Below, in pieces: positions 1-13,700 of a DNA stretch of 64,000 bases. Under the pieces are notes generated by a model. The model did not search any database, was not told where the DNA came from, and saw nothing but the letters and a program-made list of their open reading frames with translations. The stretch comes from Amblyornis subalaris (lineage: Eukaryota > Chordata > Aves > Passeriformes > Ptilonorhynchidae). The translations under genes were made by a program, and so were the position numbers. The stretch is from assembly GCA_018881555.1 (NCBI GenBank), contig JACAXG010000007.1:4168643-4232642 (forward strand). Direction: 5' to 3'. How positions within the stretch are numbered: position 1 is the stretch's first letter; every line of letters starts with the position of its first letter.

Positions 1-3000
1 ATTTCACGCTAAATGTAAATGTTTTACATTTGAAAAACCAAGTAAAGGAAAACATTATTGTGCTTTCAGATTTCAAATGGGTTTTGGCAGATGACATGTG
101 TTCCCCAAAAGGGTACTTTGGGGACTTGGGCCTTGTCAGAAGTAAAGCACTAAAAGGATGAGCAACCAAGTGATATATTCCATCTCTGTTTTCAGTAGTG
201 CTATCATTTGTAGCATTTACAACAACAACAAAATGAGTATTCACAAAGCAACAGCTGTCCTTCTCTTCAAACTACTCCTAAAGCTCATCTCTGTCATGAT
301 GTTTACAAAAACTCGACAACGGTTAGGCAGATGATATTCTGCCATTGCTTATTGCTTATTCCAAAGATGAGAATAATTTGATCCCTAACTACAGTTTCTT
401 CTATCTCCTTTTTGTATTTTTCTTGGTGAATAGGGACTATATTTTCCTCTATGTTCCAAACATAGGTAATAATGATAGAGACCCTAGATATCATCAATAT
501 TAAAGAAACAGGAAACAAAATCATGTTTATTTTTCCACTAAAGCACAAGTTCTCAGTTACAGATAACTATAGAAAGCAAATGGCTCCTGTATTTACACTA
601 GGTAATAATTTACTTCAGTAAGTTATGAAATTACATCTAATTGTTTTTCTTAGGTAACTATATCGTATTAAACAATCTGATGTGTGAAATCAGATTTAAG
701 TGTTGAGTTGAAAGAAATCCACTGAACATGCATCTCCAGGTATCACAGGAATGCTAAATTAAACTGCAGATAGGAACACAATTAATAAAAAACCAAACCC
801 AAACCAAAAAAGTATTTCCAGCATAANCCCAGAGGTAATTTTTGGGATACATCACAAGAGAATTTGAGGTAAATAAAGAACCCTTTAGGGGTANTGCTGA
901 GATTCAGCAATATCAAAACAACTAGATTTCATCAGCTGCCTTAAAATCCCTTAGCTATTGCTGTTTCTAGCACAAGTCATCTAAAAACACACTTGATATC
1001 AAGACTGGTATGATTACAGCTCCAGGGGTACAGGCAGCAAGACTCATCTGTCACCTTGTCTCCACCTAGTACAGATCTATATGATAGGTGCTCTCAAAAT
1101 ATCTTATCACACTTGATTTCTTAACACACAAACCGTGAGGAAATGTGGAGGTGAAAAAAGCTGTCCTAAAATTCCCGTGCTTCAAGGACCCTTTTGAATA
1201 CTGGAGAATCAGCTAATTCTGCTGAAATTTGAAATTCCTCTCTGGGACAGTGATTTCTAACCCCCAAGACAACAGCCCAATCCTCAGGCCATGGGCATGC
1301 TCCAAGAAAACTGGGTTTCTCCAGTTCTGAATGTTTGGGGACAGGGAAGGAGGGAAAAGAAATGGAAATACATTCTCCATTCATCTAAAAACAACCNAGT
1401 GATCAGATGATTCCTATCAGTGAAGTGTTAGAGAGCTATATAGAATATTCTAAAGATAAAAATCTCCTCTGAATATNTATATAAAAGCTTGAATGATTTT
1501 TTGAGTACTTCAACAACTTCAGCAGTAACCCATGAAGCACAGGGCTGGAATTGTTCAAACAGTAGCTAATATTCAAATAACCCATCAAAACTGTATTTCC
1601 AACAGACTGGCATCATGAAAAGAATTTTGGATAAAGGGGAACAGATGAAGAGAAATAGCAAAAAAGAACTCAGAGGAGCTGTCAAAGTCCCCCAGGACAG
1701 CTTTAGACAGAATTAGGACACCATTTGCAGGGAAAGTTGTTGTTATGGACACTGAAGGCTGAGCCCCAGCTCTGCGTGAAGAAAGCAGTCAGAGAGCAAC
1801 CTGACTGTTCGGCTCTGATCAGAANTAAATTTACATTTATTTATTCCTATAACCTGTGGATTCCAGATTTTAAAGTAGACTGGACTTCAACACTGGATNC
1901 ATGTCCAGGTGAAAGAGAAAAACCCTGGGGAGCTCTGTCCCTAGGAAATCTGAACAAAATGGGGATACGGAGGTGCATGCAGGACACCAATACCCCCTTC
2001 AGAGATGCAAGAGTTAAAGAACAACACTCTAAGCTAAATACTGGCAGCTAGCATTGGGTAGCTGCAAGCACAGGTAGAAAGATACCATCTGGGAGGTGTT
2101 AAGTGATACTCTGGAAAAGTACATCCCCTCTACAAAGAGGCGGTGGCACACAGCAGGTTCACAGCCCTAGCATGGTGTTTCAGAGCTTATCTCAGCATCC
2201 CTGGCTGCTGAATCCCAACTATAAATCACTGCACTGACTCGTACCTGACTTTCCCATGCCTTTGGTGAGCGCTGTAGGCACTTCCTCTTTCTTTTTCTCT
2301 CCTCTACAGTCTTTGTGGCCCAAAGCTTGGCATAATTAATCTTTGATTAGAGATTAAAAACAGCTTTAGAAGAAGGCAGANGGTTCCCAGAACACCACAG
2401 ACTGTGGTGTTGGGATATTCTTAGGGAAAGCAAAAAACTTCTAAAATTTGCACCAAATAAGACTGACATTTGTAGAAAATCCAGTGGGACGTTAGGCCAC
2501 AGATGCAGATGATTCTTTTTGCAATGAAAGGGGGACAATCTGGCACGGAGTCCATGGGGCACTTTGTCCTTAGGAACCTCCAGTACAGCTCAGCACAGTA
2601 CTCTCAGTAGTTAGACCCTGACTTCTCACTCCAGCATTTCCTAACGGTTAGCTTTAGACATTTCCCCACCCAATAGCCTGCTATTGCCTCTGTATCACAC
2701 TCTTAGCACCTCCCAATGCACAGTGTGAGGTTACTCAGCAACTTGGGCATCTAAATTTTGATAGAAAATGCAGTTTCCAAGAGTTAAGGGACACAGCAAC
2801 TTCAGTAGCTGGAGCTCTTTGCCAGTATTCGGTAACTAGAGCCTATTCTGTAGTGATAGAACAAATGTTCTGAACCAATTTCAGAGTAGGTGTTATTGGC
2901 TAAACAGTCAATTTATCAAATCACTGTATTTCCAGACTGTGGAATATTCCCTGGCTTTCTGAGGGAGGGGGAGTAGGAGGAGGAGAGTAAATATTTCCCT

Positions 3001-5634
3001 GAGTAAGTACTAAGAGACATCATTATAAATACACATGGAAATACAGAACACTAGAAAGTAGCAACCAATTAAAGCCTTCACATCTCTCTGTTTCTTATCT
3101 CTATCTCAACTCTTATCTTATAAAACCTTTGAATAGAAAGGACCATTCTCAAGGCAGTAAGTGGAGTCCAAGGTAGATAAGTGATTTTAAAGTCTCTAAA
3201 GCCACATGGGGTTCTCAGAAGTAAGAATATAATTTAGAAATTGATACTACCTCTGAATGCTGAGCCACAAAAGCTCTCCACATTGCTCTAGGTGATCTAG
3301 AGACACTGGGAGCAAGAGAGTCATGTCGGTTCAGAATTCCGCTAAATTGCCATCTTCCTTCCAGAGAAGGGAGTCTCACAATAGCAACACTCTGCAGGGC
3401 ATGGAGCTGTACAAAGACACTTGGTCTTTCAGGAGTAGCTAACACCTGAGGCCACTCAGCTTAGAGTANTCATACAGACTTGATAAAATGAAGTGATGGT
3501 GCAGAGCCTACTTTCAACAAAAGAAAGAACTTCAGTATTTTAGGCCAGTACTTACTATATTAATTTTTAACAGAGGTTTGATGGCTAAAGGCCAGGTAGA
3601 TACCTACAGTAAGCACAGGCACAAAACTTACCTGTACCAAAATCCTTTTCTTCTTTAAATCNGTCTCTAAAATTACCGTGCAAAACATGGCACAGCAACA
3701 TGTCAAACTACAGCAATAACTTCCCCAAAACCAGAGCTAGCAACACACTCTCTGTTACTGGCTTGCATAAATACCTCTCCTTCAGGTGGTTTAGTGCACC
3801 ATTCAACAAGTCATCACAGGCTGCTGTGAATTATTTGTGCCTACTTCAGGCAGCAGCTGTTAGGAAGCCTCACAGGTCTAGATGCAAATCACATGGTTGC
3901 AGACTTCCTGGGAGAAGTAAGAAGAGGTCATGCCAAGATAGTCCTTGCATTAAAGGAAGGAAAGGAAATGTTAAAATAATGCTCTAGATTTAGAGTATTT
4001 TCTTTCACTGATGAGTTGGAAGTTAACAGACCAGCTCCAGTTAAAGAAACAGACTGGAAGTCATGGTGGTCAGTTTATTCTTTTTTTCAACATGCAGCCT
4101 CAGGATATGGTTAAAACATTTTGTTCAGAACTAATTTTAACTAAAACAAGACAAAAGGGAATAGAGTTTTACATATAAATAAAAATGTTAAAGACAGCAA
4201 CTCAACCATCTAATCCAAATTCCAATTAGATAGGGCTAAATTTGAATTTGAGGTCTGTATTTGGGTNAAAGCACAAAGGTTTTAAAACTTTTTCAAACTC
4301 ATGCAAAGTTAGTCACCTCAAGAAACAAGTTTNACCTGTTCTCCAAAGCCTCCCAGCTTTCTGGCTGAAAATCTAAACTTTGCCACTCTGAAGGAAAAAA
4401 GAAAGTCATGGAATTGAGCCAAAACACTTAATACAAGTTCAGGCATTTAAATGTATTAAAGCTGAAATGCCATGCAATGNTGGTCATGAAATTTTAGCAA
4501 TCTTTCACTATCTGCTTGTTCACAGCAATAAAAACATTATAGTTATGAGTTTCCCAGAATAAACAGTTTAAGTATTAGGAAAACTAATGAGCCAGAATGC
4601 TGTTGAAAAATAAGAATGTGTGTTTCAGAAAACTTGTGCACGCAAAAACNTCAAAACTTGCATTTACAAACTTTAAATGGATTTTTAAGAAACTAAAATT
4701 TTTCTATGGAGATCTAAAATCTCTACTTCTGGGTTCCCTTTCTCCCTCTGATATTGCCTATATCTTCTGAGCACACCACCTAGACCTTTTCTCAGTTNAG
4801 GTTTAATGAACATTACAATAAACTGTGTAGAGCCAAAATACAGCGTTTTAGATTGAAACCAGAACTCACAGAAACTCTTGAATTCAGCTGCATACATCCA
4901 CCTTTAATTACGATTGCTGCAAGTGCAGGTATTCCCAAGCTGTCCAAAACATGACCTGCTGAGGAAATCAAGCAACCGAGGTCAGAGATTCTAATTGGAA
5001 ATTATTTTGTCCATTAGGAAGACAGGAGAGAAGATAAATGGAGCAGAGAGATGGCTCCAGGCAAACTCTGGTGGGACAGTGCTGCAGGGGATTCCCCCTT
5101 GGGAAANGCAGGAGTAGCAAGAGCTGCAGCTGTGACCAAGCATCTCCTCTCCTCCCGTGTTCAGGCAGACACCTTTTTGTACCTGTCTGAGAACGAACGA
5201 GAGAGCACCAAAGGTTAATCCCNTATCACAACATGATATACGGGGCCTTGACTGCTGTTCACCTCTGCAGGCTGGGTGGGTGACAAGGAAGAGCCTGTCA
5301 AAAGCCTGGGCACTTCCAGTTATTCATATCCCCTTCTTTTCAGTATATACGTACTGAAAAAAATGCAAGTACAGTTTTAGTCATCTTCACACTGCATGCA
5401 CATACACATATAAAAATACACACACAGACACACACACACACACACGACGTCTCTTTGGAAGCCATAAAAACAGACAAGCCATTCTTAGCACCGCTCCAGA
5501 GCCTTCTGGAATTACACTGATCCTACACACGGGCACACAGAGAGGACCTCTCATCACTGTGGAGAGCGGTCCACTTTGTAGCACACCCTTAGCCAAGCAA
5601 GGTCCAAGCAGGAAACAAAACTGGGTTCTTGCTC
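1..5634. other. AT-rich intergenic or intronic DNA, no gene seen
   Basis: No exon, RNA gene or recognisable full-length transposon could be supported here. Open frames are short (under about 110 codons), overlap on both strands and resemble no family I know. Several single N bases are present. The only simple repeat worth naming is the CA tract near 5,420. The stretch could be intergenic or the intron of a large gene; the sequence alone does not decide. Confidence 0.6.
5418..5443. repeat. CA dinucleotide microsatellite
   Basis: A run of about 13 CA units with one interruption (a G in place of C at 5,427). It has no visible link to a gene. Such short tracts are common and often vary in length within a species. 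Confidence 0.85.
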
Positions 5635-5635
5635 C

Positions 5636-5906
5636 GGAATGCCTAGAACCAAAATACAGGATGGTCCCAAGTCGCGCCAAAGGAGGTTTAGATTAGACAG
5701 TACAAAAAATTTCTTCATGGAAAGGGTTGTCAAGCACTGGCACAGGCTGCNCAGGGAAGTGGTGGATTCACCGTTCCTGAAAATGTTCAAAAAATGTTTA
5801 GATATGGCATTTGAGGACACAGCTTAGTGGTGAACATAGTGGTNGTTGACAGTTGGACTTGATGATCTTAAAGGTCTTTTCCAGCCTTAACGATTCTGTG
5901 ATTATA
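5636..5906 (+). mobile_element. CR1 LINE, 3' end fragment
   Basis: The segment follows the avian CR1 3' consensus in sense orientation. In order it shows a 'ggtttagattagac' block, 'ttcttcatgg', 'caggctgcncagggaagtgg', a 'gttggacttgatgatctt' block, and the terminal 'ttccagccttaacgattctg' leading to 'gattctgtgatta'. It is 5'-truncated, as CR1 copies usually are, and diverged, so it is an old dead copy. The short open frames across it are remnants, not genes. Confidence 0.92.
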
Positions 5907-7620
5907 AGAACTAAAGGAAAAATAAAGCCATGCAGATACTGAAAAAAAAAAATAAACAAGCATCCTCTTTCAAAACTTCTATTTTAATCTAGAAAATGGA
6001 AACTTTTGATGGACATCAGGTTCTGTGTCCCTGAAATGAAATATGGATCTCTAGCTTTTATGAAAGTAAAGTATTTCAAAGAAGGCATGGAGGAGAAAAG
6101 ACATCTTAAATATAACACCTTTCTCAGGAGGAATCTCTCTTAGTATCAGTTCATGACACTGGAGACTTTGATGCTGCTTTGACAAATATTTTCTCTAAGG
6201 CGAACTTTAAGTTCCTTTAGTTTAGTTTTACCGTTTTATATTTTCCACTTTTAGTTTATGGAGGAATTGCACTGAAATGACAACCTCTATTCCCTCCAAA
6301 CATTCAGAGATCGGAGAATAAAGACCATATATTTCTATTAAACTGTACCACTTCCTATTAAGGTTATCCAGGCCACTAGCTCATGACAAAATATCTTGTT
6401 CAATGTAATTTCAATTTTGACCTGCAAGAAAAAGCAGAAGAAGATACACCTGAAAGAGCAGTGCTAGTTTTATTTCTTAATTTCCTTAAATAAAAAGGAA
6501 AAAAGAGAAAAAATGTTATTTGTAATTCTGACAAATTAATGAAAGATTATCCTGATATTTTCCTTTTTTTCTTCCAATTTTGAAACGGCCTGCAATTTTC
6601 AAGATGTTGTTTTAAAATTTTGTCTCAAGTTCTTGCCTTAATTTTTTTTGTGAAAGGCAAGTTATCTTCTCATTCCACATNGCTCTGCAATCTCAAAATA
6701 GTCATTTAACATGAGAACACAGAGCTGTAACTAGCAGAGCTGCCAAGATAACAGCAAGAAATTCCATCCTTTATTTTCACCTTAGTCTAAAATGTAAAGT
6801 ACAGCATTTTAAAATGATTTTTTTAACTATTATTTGAAGTCTAGATTGTAAAAAAGGTAAAACAGGCTATGCCACCTGAAAAGCCTCAGTTCAGTCTCAA
6901 TTCACTTTTTTTTTNCTCTTTTAATGCATTAGGTTAGAGAAGAAATTATTTCCCTGTTCTGCAACTCAATCACTCCATTTTCCCTTCATGCACAATTTTT
7001 ATGGACTGCCATCTCTAGCTCTTCCAATTTTCTCCTTCCATTCAACTGCTGTCATTTCCCGGAGCATAATGTAATGGCAACTCATACAGTGGTACCAGAT
7101 AATGCCTTATTTCTTTGCTCTTCCTCTGTTTAACAAGGAATACTTCTTTTTCTATGCATATGTTGAGCCTTTTCTGTAAAGGGACTGCAACTTTTCAAGT
7201 CTTCATTTGAGCTCTGAAATTTTCTTCAAAANGTCCCCTAAAAACTTATCTGTGTAATTGTACCTTCCACTATTTTAACNTTTTCCAAGACTCAAAAGCA
7301 CATGTTTTCAGTTTTACTGGAAAACTTAAACCTTTTTTCTTTATAATATCAGATTATGGATTCTGGTCTCTGTATTTCAGGAATTTACAGTCATGAAGTT
7401 ATACCTACATGAAAAGTTGTCCTAGTCAAGGCTGAAAGTTACTCATTTACACCTCAAACAGCAGCTGATGCATAGAAAGGAAAGATCTCTCTGTTCTGGA
7501 CTCAAAATGCTCCGAGCATTCTTAAAGGACTANTGTAGAGCAGAAACAGGATGAAATAGTTCCAGTAAAACAAATGAAANAAACACCTCTGAGACATTTC
7601 TCCAATCTAGACTATTAGAT
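5907..7620. other. AT-rich non-coding DNA, nothing recognised
   Basis: No coding exon, RNA gene or clear repeat was seen between the two CR1 fragments. The sequence is AT-rich with many short A and T runs, and all frames are broken by frequent stops. Confidence 0.55.
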
Positions 7621-7712
7621 ATGGCCTAGTGGAAGGTANAGCTGCCCATGGCAGAAGAGGTGGAACTGGATGATTTTAAGGTTCCTTCCAACTCAAANCG
7701 TTCTATGATTCT
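7621..7712 (+). mobile_element. CR1 LINE, short 3' end fragment
   Basis: About 90 bp of the CR1 3' end in sense orientation. It contains 'ggcctagtggaaggt', 'gcccatggcag', 'tggatgattttaaggttcct', 'ccaactcaaa' and the terminal 'ttctatgattcta'. This is the subfamily with the 'tagtggaaggtgtccctgcc' block, which also appears at 38,180-38,600. Heavily truncated and inactive. Confidence 0.88.
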
Positions 7713-10700
7713 AATTCTGAACTGTATGTTCTGATTTATCATAACACCGTGTAAGTGCAAATTGTATCTTTTCCTGTAAGCTCACAAAGAAAAGCAGAAG
7801 AATGCAAGCACAGCTAAGAAAAGTAAAAAGTCAAAAAGTAAAAGCAAACTACACTGTTTCCAGCACCACATAAGAGAGCCCNTGATTCAGGATAGCAGGA
7901 TTTCACAAAGAGGCGTTTGCAGATTCACTGCTTTGCCAAACCTCCATTTGGCACAGGACCGTGGGGAAGCACTTCAGCTCCAGCCTTTTTTCCTCAGAGT
8001 TGCAATTTGTGTATTCAGTTTGAGAGCCAAGAATTTGGTATCCACCAGTTCTCCAAAGAAACTAAGAATATAACTAAAAGGTCTAAAGCAAGGCCTACCT
8101 CTCTACTCCCCAGTATTAATGAGACAGTAACTGGTGGTAATCTGTGTTGTCAAGACGAAGCTTGACACAGTCACAAACAACAGATCTGCTTAAACATGAT
8201 TAAATGTTTTAAAACTAGTCTATTTTATGAAATGCCACATTTTGATACAATTATGATCAAATTGTCTTCTTGGCATGTAAAGCTTAGCAGTTGTTTCACT
8301 TGAGGAAAGAAATAGATATAGAGATCAATAGTGGTGGGTAGACCTTGAAATTATTCCTCATTAAAAAAACCCTCCTAAAATGAGAATAATAAACTGAATT
8401 CAATGCTACTGTTAGGGTAACAGGCAGCGAGGAGAAAGGAAGCTTAAAAGTTAAAAGAACATTTGAACATTTTCAAAATAACCCACAAAATCCTGTATTT
8501 CAAACAACAGAAAAAGACTTCTTAGCTAATATTAAGATAGTCAAAATTAAAGACTGTAAGAAAAATATGTCTGTTTCTTACACAAGAATATATTTGACCG
8601 CAGGTCTCTGATCAGGGTGGATTTTTTTCTTACTGCTACTTCCCAAAGTCAGGAAAAATACTGTGCTAGAAAATTAATGATTATCCTTCATGGGTCCATT
8701 GAAGTGAACAGTATTGTGTTCATATNATTAACAGCACAGACAAAATGAGAGTCAAATCTTTCATTGGCTCAGCAGTTTAGCTGGGAGATGGATTTCCTAG
8801 AAGAACTTGTTTAGACTGCCTATCTCCACACAATTAGACAGGAGGCTGCTGGTGGCAAATTTAAATATTTAAATGTCTATTTAAAGGCAGGGGAGACCAG
8901 AAGGAGAGAGGCAGCATCCACCAGAAGATGGTGGACGATGAAGGAAATGATGTGGTAATTCTAATACCAGGACATCCCCAGCGATCCCAGTTCGTTGCCA
9001 TACAGTGTAGACAGTAACTCAAATCTTATCCCTTCATTGTAAACTCTTCCGATCCAGTTCCCTGCCCTTCTCCCACGTTCCAGTTCAGTAAGTAGCACTG
9101 AATCACGTGCCATAGACTTCCCTTTCTATTGACTTGGAAAGGCAAGGCTTTTNGACTCTGCACAGTTTGAGGCAGCAAGAAACTTAGGCCTGTGCACTGT
9201 ACACTGTACTTTGATACAAAAGTAAGAGCTAAGTTTTAATCCTACTGTGTTTAGGTTTCTACAGCAGTCACATGAAAACAGAAACACCTTTTATACATGT
9301 ATTACTGAAGTGAATAATGCTCTCATCTCTTACTCACCCTTTCTTGAATTTTTAATGCCTTTTGAATGACTCCTGACCTCAAGCTGACAGTCTGTGCTCC
9401 TCTGGAATNACAAATCTTAAGTGTTGTAGTCCCCAAACCTTGTCCTCTCTCTTCTGAGAAATATTTTATCACTGGGTTGCTTTAAAGTCAAATTTGTAAC
9501 GTTTATGAAACAGGAAGTATGTTGAAAAAAAAAACTGAAACAGAAAAATATTTTCAATTAAATAATACAATTATTTTTAAAATTTCAACTAATAGCTGTA
9601 TGATTTCTTCATATTTTGCTTAAAAGTAATTTTATTTGGGACAGAGGAGCATTCAGATCATCAAAACCCAGGATGAAAGATTAACTCACAGTCCCCTAAA
9701 GTAGTCTATCACACATAGTTATGAACTTTTATGCACATTTTGTATCTGTAGTGAAACTAGGTCCAAATCATTATCCTAAGCCAACCTAGGGAGAATAAAT
9801 GATAGGCTTAGTTACATGAAAAACATGCCAGACCTTTCTTACACTGATTCACTTTTTTTTATGAGCAGGATTTTAATGGCAGAACTCTAAATCTGCTCTA
9901 AAATAATTTTAACAATATTCATGCAATCATGAGATAACTGATAATCAAAATCTATTCCACACTGCTGATCAAGCATTTTTTTCATTCTGATAGACAGTTA
10001 GAGAATTTTTCTTTAAAATATTCAAAGTTTTAGACAACAGCAAAAGAAATTTTCACCTCAAGAATATTAGTTAATGGCACATCAAGCCTTTAGACACTGT
10101 GAAAGATAAAAGTAACTGCTGCCAGAGAACTAACTTCTGTTAGTCATTGGTATAAAAAATGCTCGCCTGACATCTTTGAAAACTGAAACTATCAGCTTAT
10201 CCATAAGAAACTCACAGCAGGGACAGGAGCAATATAAAAATTCAGATCTCTTCACAATCATTATGACTAATTCTGATGAAGGATTATCTTGCACTTACAT
10301 ATGTAGAAGTCTGTGATGTGCAGATTTTTCACCCCCAAAAAACCTAAAAATGTAAATATTGCATTTACAGCTGCTCACGTTAAATGTCTAACTATAAACT
10401 TATTTAGGAATGGGAGCATAATATAGATACACCCACTTCCATGCATATAAGCAATGATACATAATGACTAACACCAGCTTAATTTGTTCTTTGAAGAACT
10501 CATTGAACCTTTACATATCAGTTTCTTCATTTGCAAATGCATGTTTTCACAGTTATTGGCATTCAGAAACGTCTGTTACTCTTTCAAGTGCATCATTTCT
10601 TAAAGAATCTGAGTGCACACGATAGTCATTTGGGAAAGGATGGCTAGAAGAGAAGGAAAAGGAGGATTATGATGGTGCTTCTCTCTAAGGACTTCTGCAG

Positions 10701-13700
10701 TTTAAATATTTTATTATGCATTTTTTCCTATGCTAATTTAACTTTTCAGCTATTTTATTTTAGATTAAGTCAAATTAAATTTAATAAAATTTCACTAACG
10801 TTATCATTTAAATTTTAAATTACATGTATTTTTGATAAGGAACGCAAGACAGTAAAGAGGGGCACTTAGAAACATCAATATGCAGCATCCTCTCTCCCTA
10901 GACTCAAGATCATAATCAGCTACATTTTCATCAAAAGAGGGAGATATTCAGGGTTACCCAGTTGTTTATGTGCCTTCTGTCAACATACAAGTCAAATCAC
11001 TGCCAAGTCCTCCTCCTTCCCATCATGGACTAATGAATGGCCTCTGGGCAGCTGCCTGGGGAAGAACAAAGGACATGCCCATGTCACTGTTTGGAGCATT
11101 TGGTAGTAGTTCCTCATCATGGCANGGGTATCTACTGGTGACAAGAGAGAAACCCAATAGCTGCTGGCTCCAATGCTGAAGCAGACCCAGCACTGCAGAC
11201 AAAAAGCCAGCATTGTCAAGATCTGAGATGGCTGTATTAAGTGTGTGTGTGTTATCTCAGCTTCTGGAGTTGCTCTTGCTCAGTCTGCATAAAAACCNGC
11301 CCAGGAACAGTAGATCACCTGTGAAAAGTCTCTTGCTGCATGAACTTTGAGCACACTCAGCTATTAAAAAAATTCCCTTTTAAAGGTTGCAGTGACCCTT
11401 TGATTCTAAAGTTTCATTGCATTACAAATGGAAACTTTTCCCACCTTCCTCTACCAGCCGTCTTACCCCATCCCTTCCTCTAATGGAATTTCCTTGTTTT
11501 TATCTCTTCTCAGTGCTGTGGCAGTTGACACCATAAAAGATAGATTAGAAACCTGCAGAACACTGCACTAACCTTTCATGCTGATAGAGGAGACCTTTCA
11601 AAGGTTTGGCTGCAGCCTGTAGACTCTACCAATAGTGATTTGTGCTATCACCTTACGGATGCATACTGAATTTCAAGTATCCAAACATCTATACTGGTCA
11701 CATCTTGTTTGGTTGTCAAAAGGGACACCGAGGGCCTCCTCTGACTCCCATTATACAGGTTCTCCACCTGAANAATTCACAAGGATCTGCAGGAACCATA
11801 CTCAATTACAAGGTCTTTTTCAAATTATTGCAGCAATGTCAAAGGCAAACTGGAAGTTCTTTAAAACCCTTCTGACACACCAAGTAGCTTCAAGAAAATC
11901 ACGTCTCTGACCTAATTTAATGCATTTTACATTACTTTCACCACCTTAGTGTCATGCACTCAGGTCATTGAAGTACTTCTGATTTCTTTCCAGTCCTACT
12001 TCATTTTGCAGCATCTCCTCAGCTGTGCAGGGTTTTGTGGCATGNAACTGAAACACATCTCTTAAGCTGGTTAGGAATCCTTTATGAAGAAATCAGCAAG
12101 GAAGAGGCAGGATTCATTATTTTTATGTTACTGCTATGCAAACACATTTCTGCATCATGGGCTATTGAACTGAATTTCAATATTGATCTCAGCAACATCA
12201 TTCTGAAGTTAATATGATAGCTTATGAAAGTAGAAAATTATTCCGTTTGAGAGGACTGTAGGTCTCAGAANGAAACTGGTGAGAAAGGCATGCAGCATCA
12301 CAACTTGCAAAGCAGCTGCTCTGTTTAGGTTTCACTTTTGCATAGAAAAAGGGGCTAATGCCAGTTGTGAAGTTCAAAGAATTGGCACTGCAGACAGAAG
12401 CAGCTGAAGAGTTAATCACNATTGCTTTTCAAATATTATGTATACACAGGAGAAGAGAGAGGATTTCTTTGTAAAAAAAAATTAGTGTTCTATAACACAT
12501 ATGCAGTTTGAGGGTGGAATTTTTAGAGATTAGATCAGACACCGATCTACATCTGGCTTATGACAGGAGTAAAATACATCAATTCAAGCTCCCATCACTA
12601 TATACTACCAATTTAAGTTTCCTATAGTAATCAGGGCGGTCTTCATCTGATATTGAGCATTTCAGTGTCAATACTAGAATACTGAATTTGCAGTGTTTTA
12701 GTTGTATACAAGACACAAGCTTATCAAATATCTTTTGAGGGGAAAAAAACCAGTTCTATAACATAACAGCCTGAGTGGGTTTTATAGTAATGTCTTTTCT
12801 TGTTGTCTCTTCATTTGGTACAATAATTTAATAGTTTTCACTGTCTTTCCCTAATAACAAAACTCTCTTTGCTATAATCACAGATTTATTGTGTCCTTAA
12901 ACCATGAAACAAAGAAAGCTGAATTTGACATTGCATAGTGATTTTCAGTCTTATAATTTCTAACTAAGCCCAAGTAGACAGCAAATCCAATGTTTATGAA
13001 ATCTGGGATGTGTCAAGAGAAATACGTGCCATTAAAAGAGCCTGCTCAGCATCACTTTATCTTGGTGTTGCTTAGAAATATCACATGTGAAGCACAAAGC
13101 TGAGCTCCATCCCTCTGCTGCCAATTCCCTCTGACTGGGATGGGGNAAAAATGGAAGTAGCAGCATCCACAAGGATGTGCCTCTGCCACTTTTATCTCTG
13201 AATCACCGCTTTCTTCCTTCACTTCAACTACCCAAGTTATAGCAGAATAATTTTGTACACTTTGTGCAATACGGATAAGCTTTTCTGTCTCTCATTTGCA
13301 TGTCTTTTGGCCACTTTTTTAAGCTCATAAAGTTAGAACAGTATCATAGTTTTGAGCTGCTCAGCAGTAAGGAAAAAAAAGCATGATATGGTCACTGTTA
13401 GGGGAGCAAGGCTGTAGAGGGAATTGATGCAGCAAAATGTACAATAATTGCTTTAGGGCTTTATCTTTGCTGTGAAAAGATCTCATACAAATAAAGTGAT
13501 TAGCTCATGTTATAGATCATTGCTAAANAAACCCAGAACTTCTCCAGCAACGGCTCACTTGAGAAAGGGCTGCTTTTGGAGACATTAATGGTTCATGCAT
13601 CAGAGTCCTCCACAAGCAGGAAAAGCAAATAAAGAAAGTACATGCAAGCACTTCTTGTCCTTTCACAGAAAAGCTGAACGAACGGGTTGCACCGAGGTCT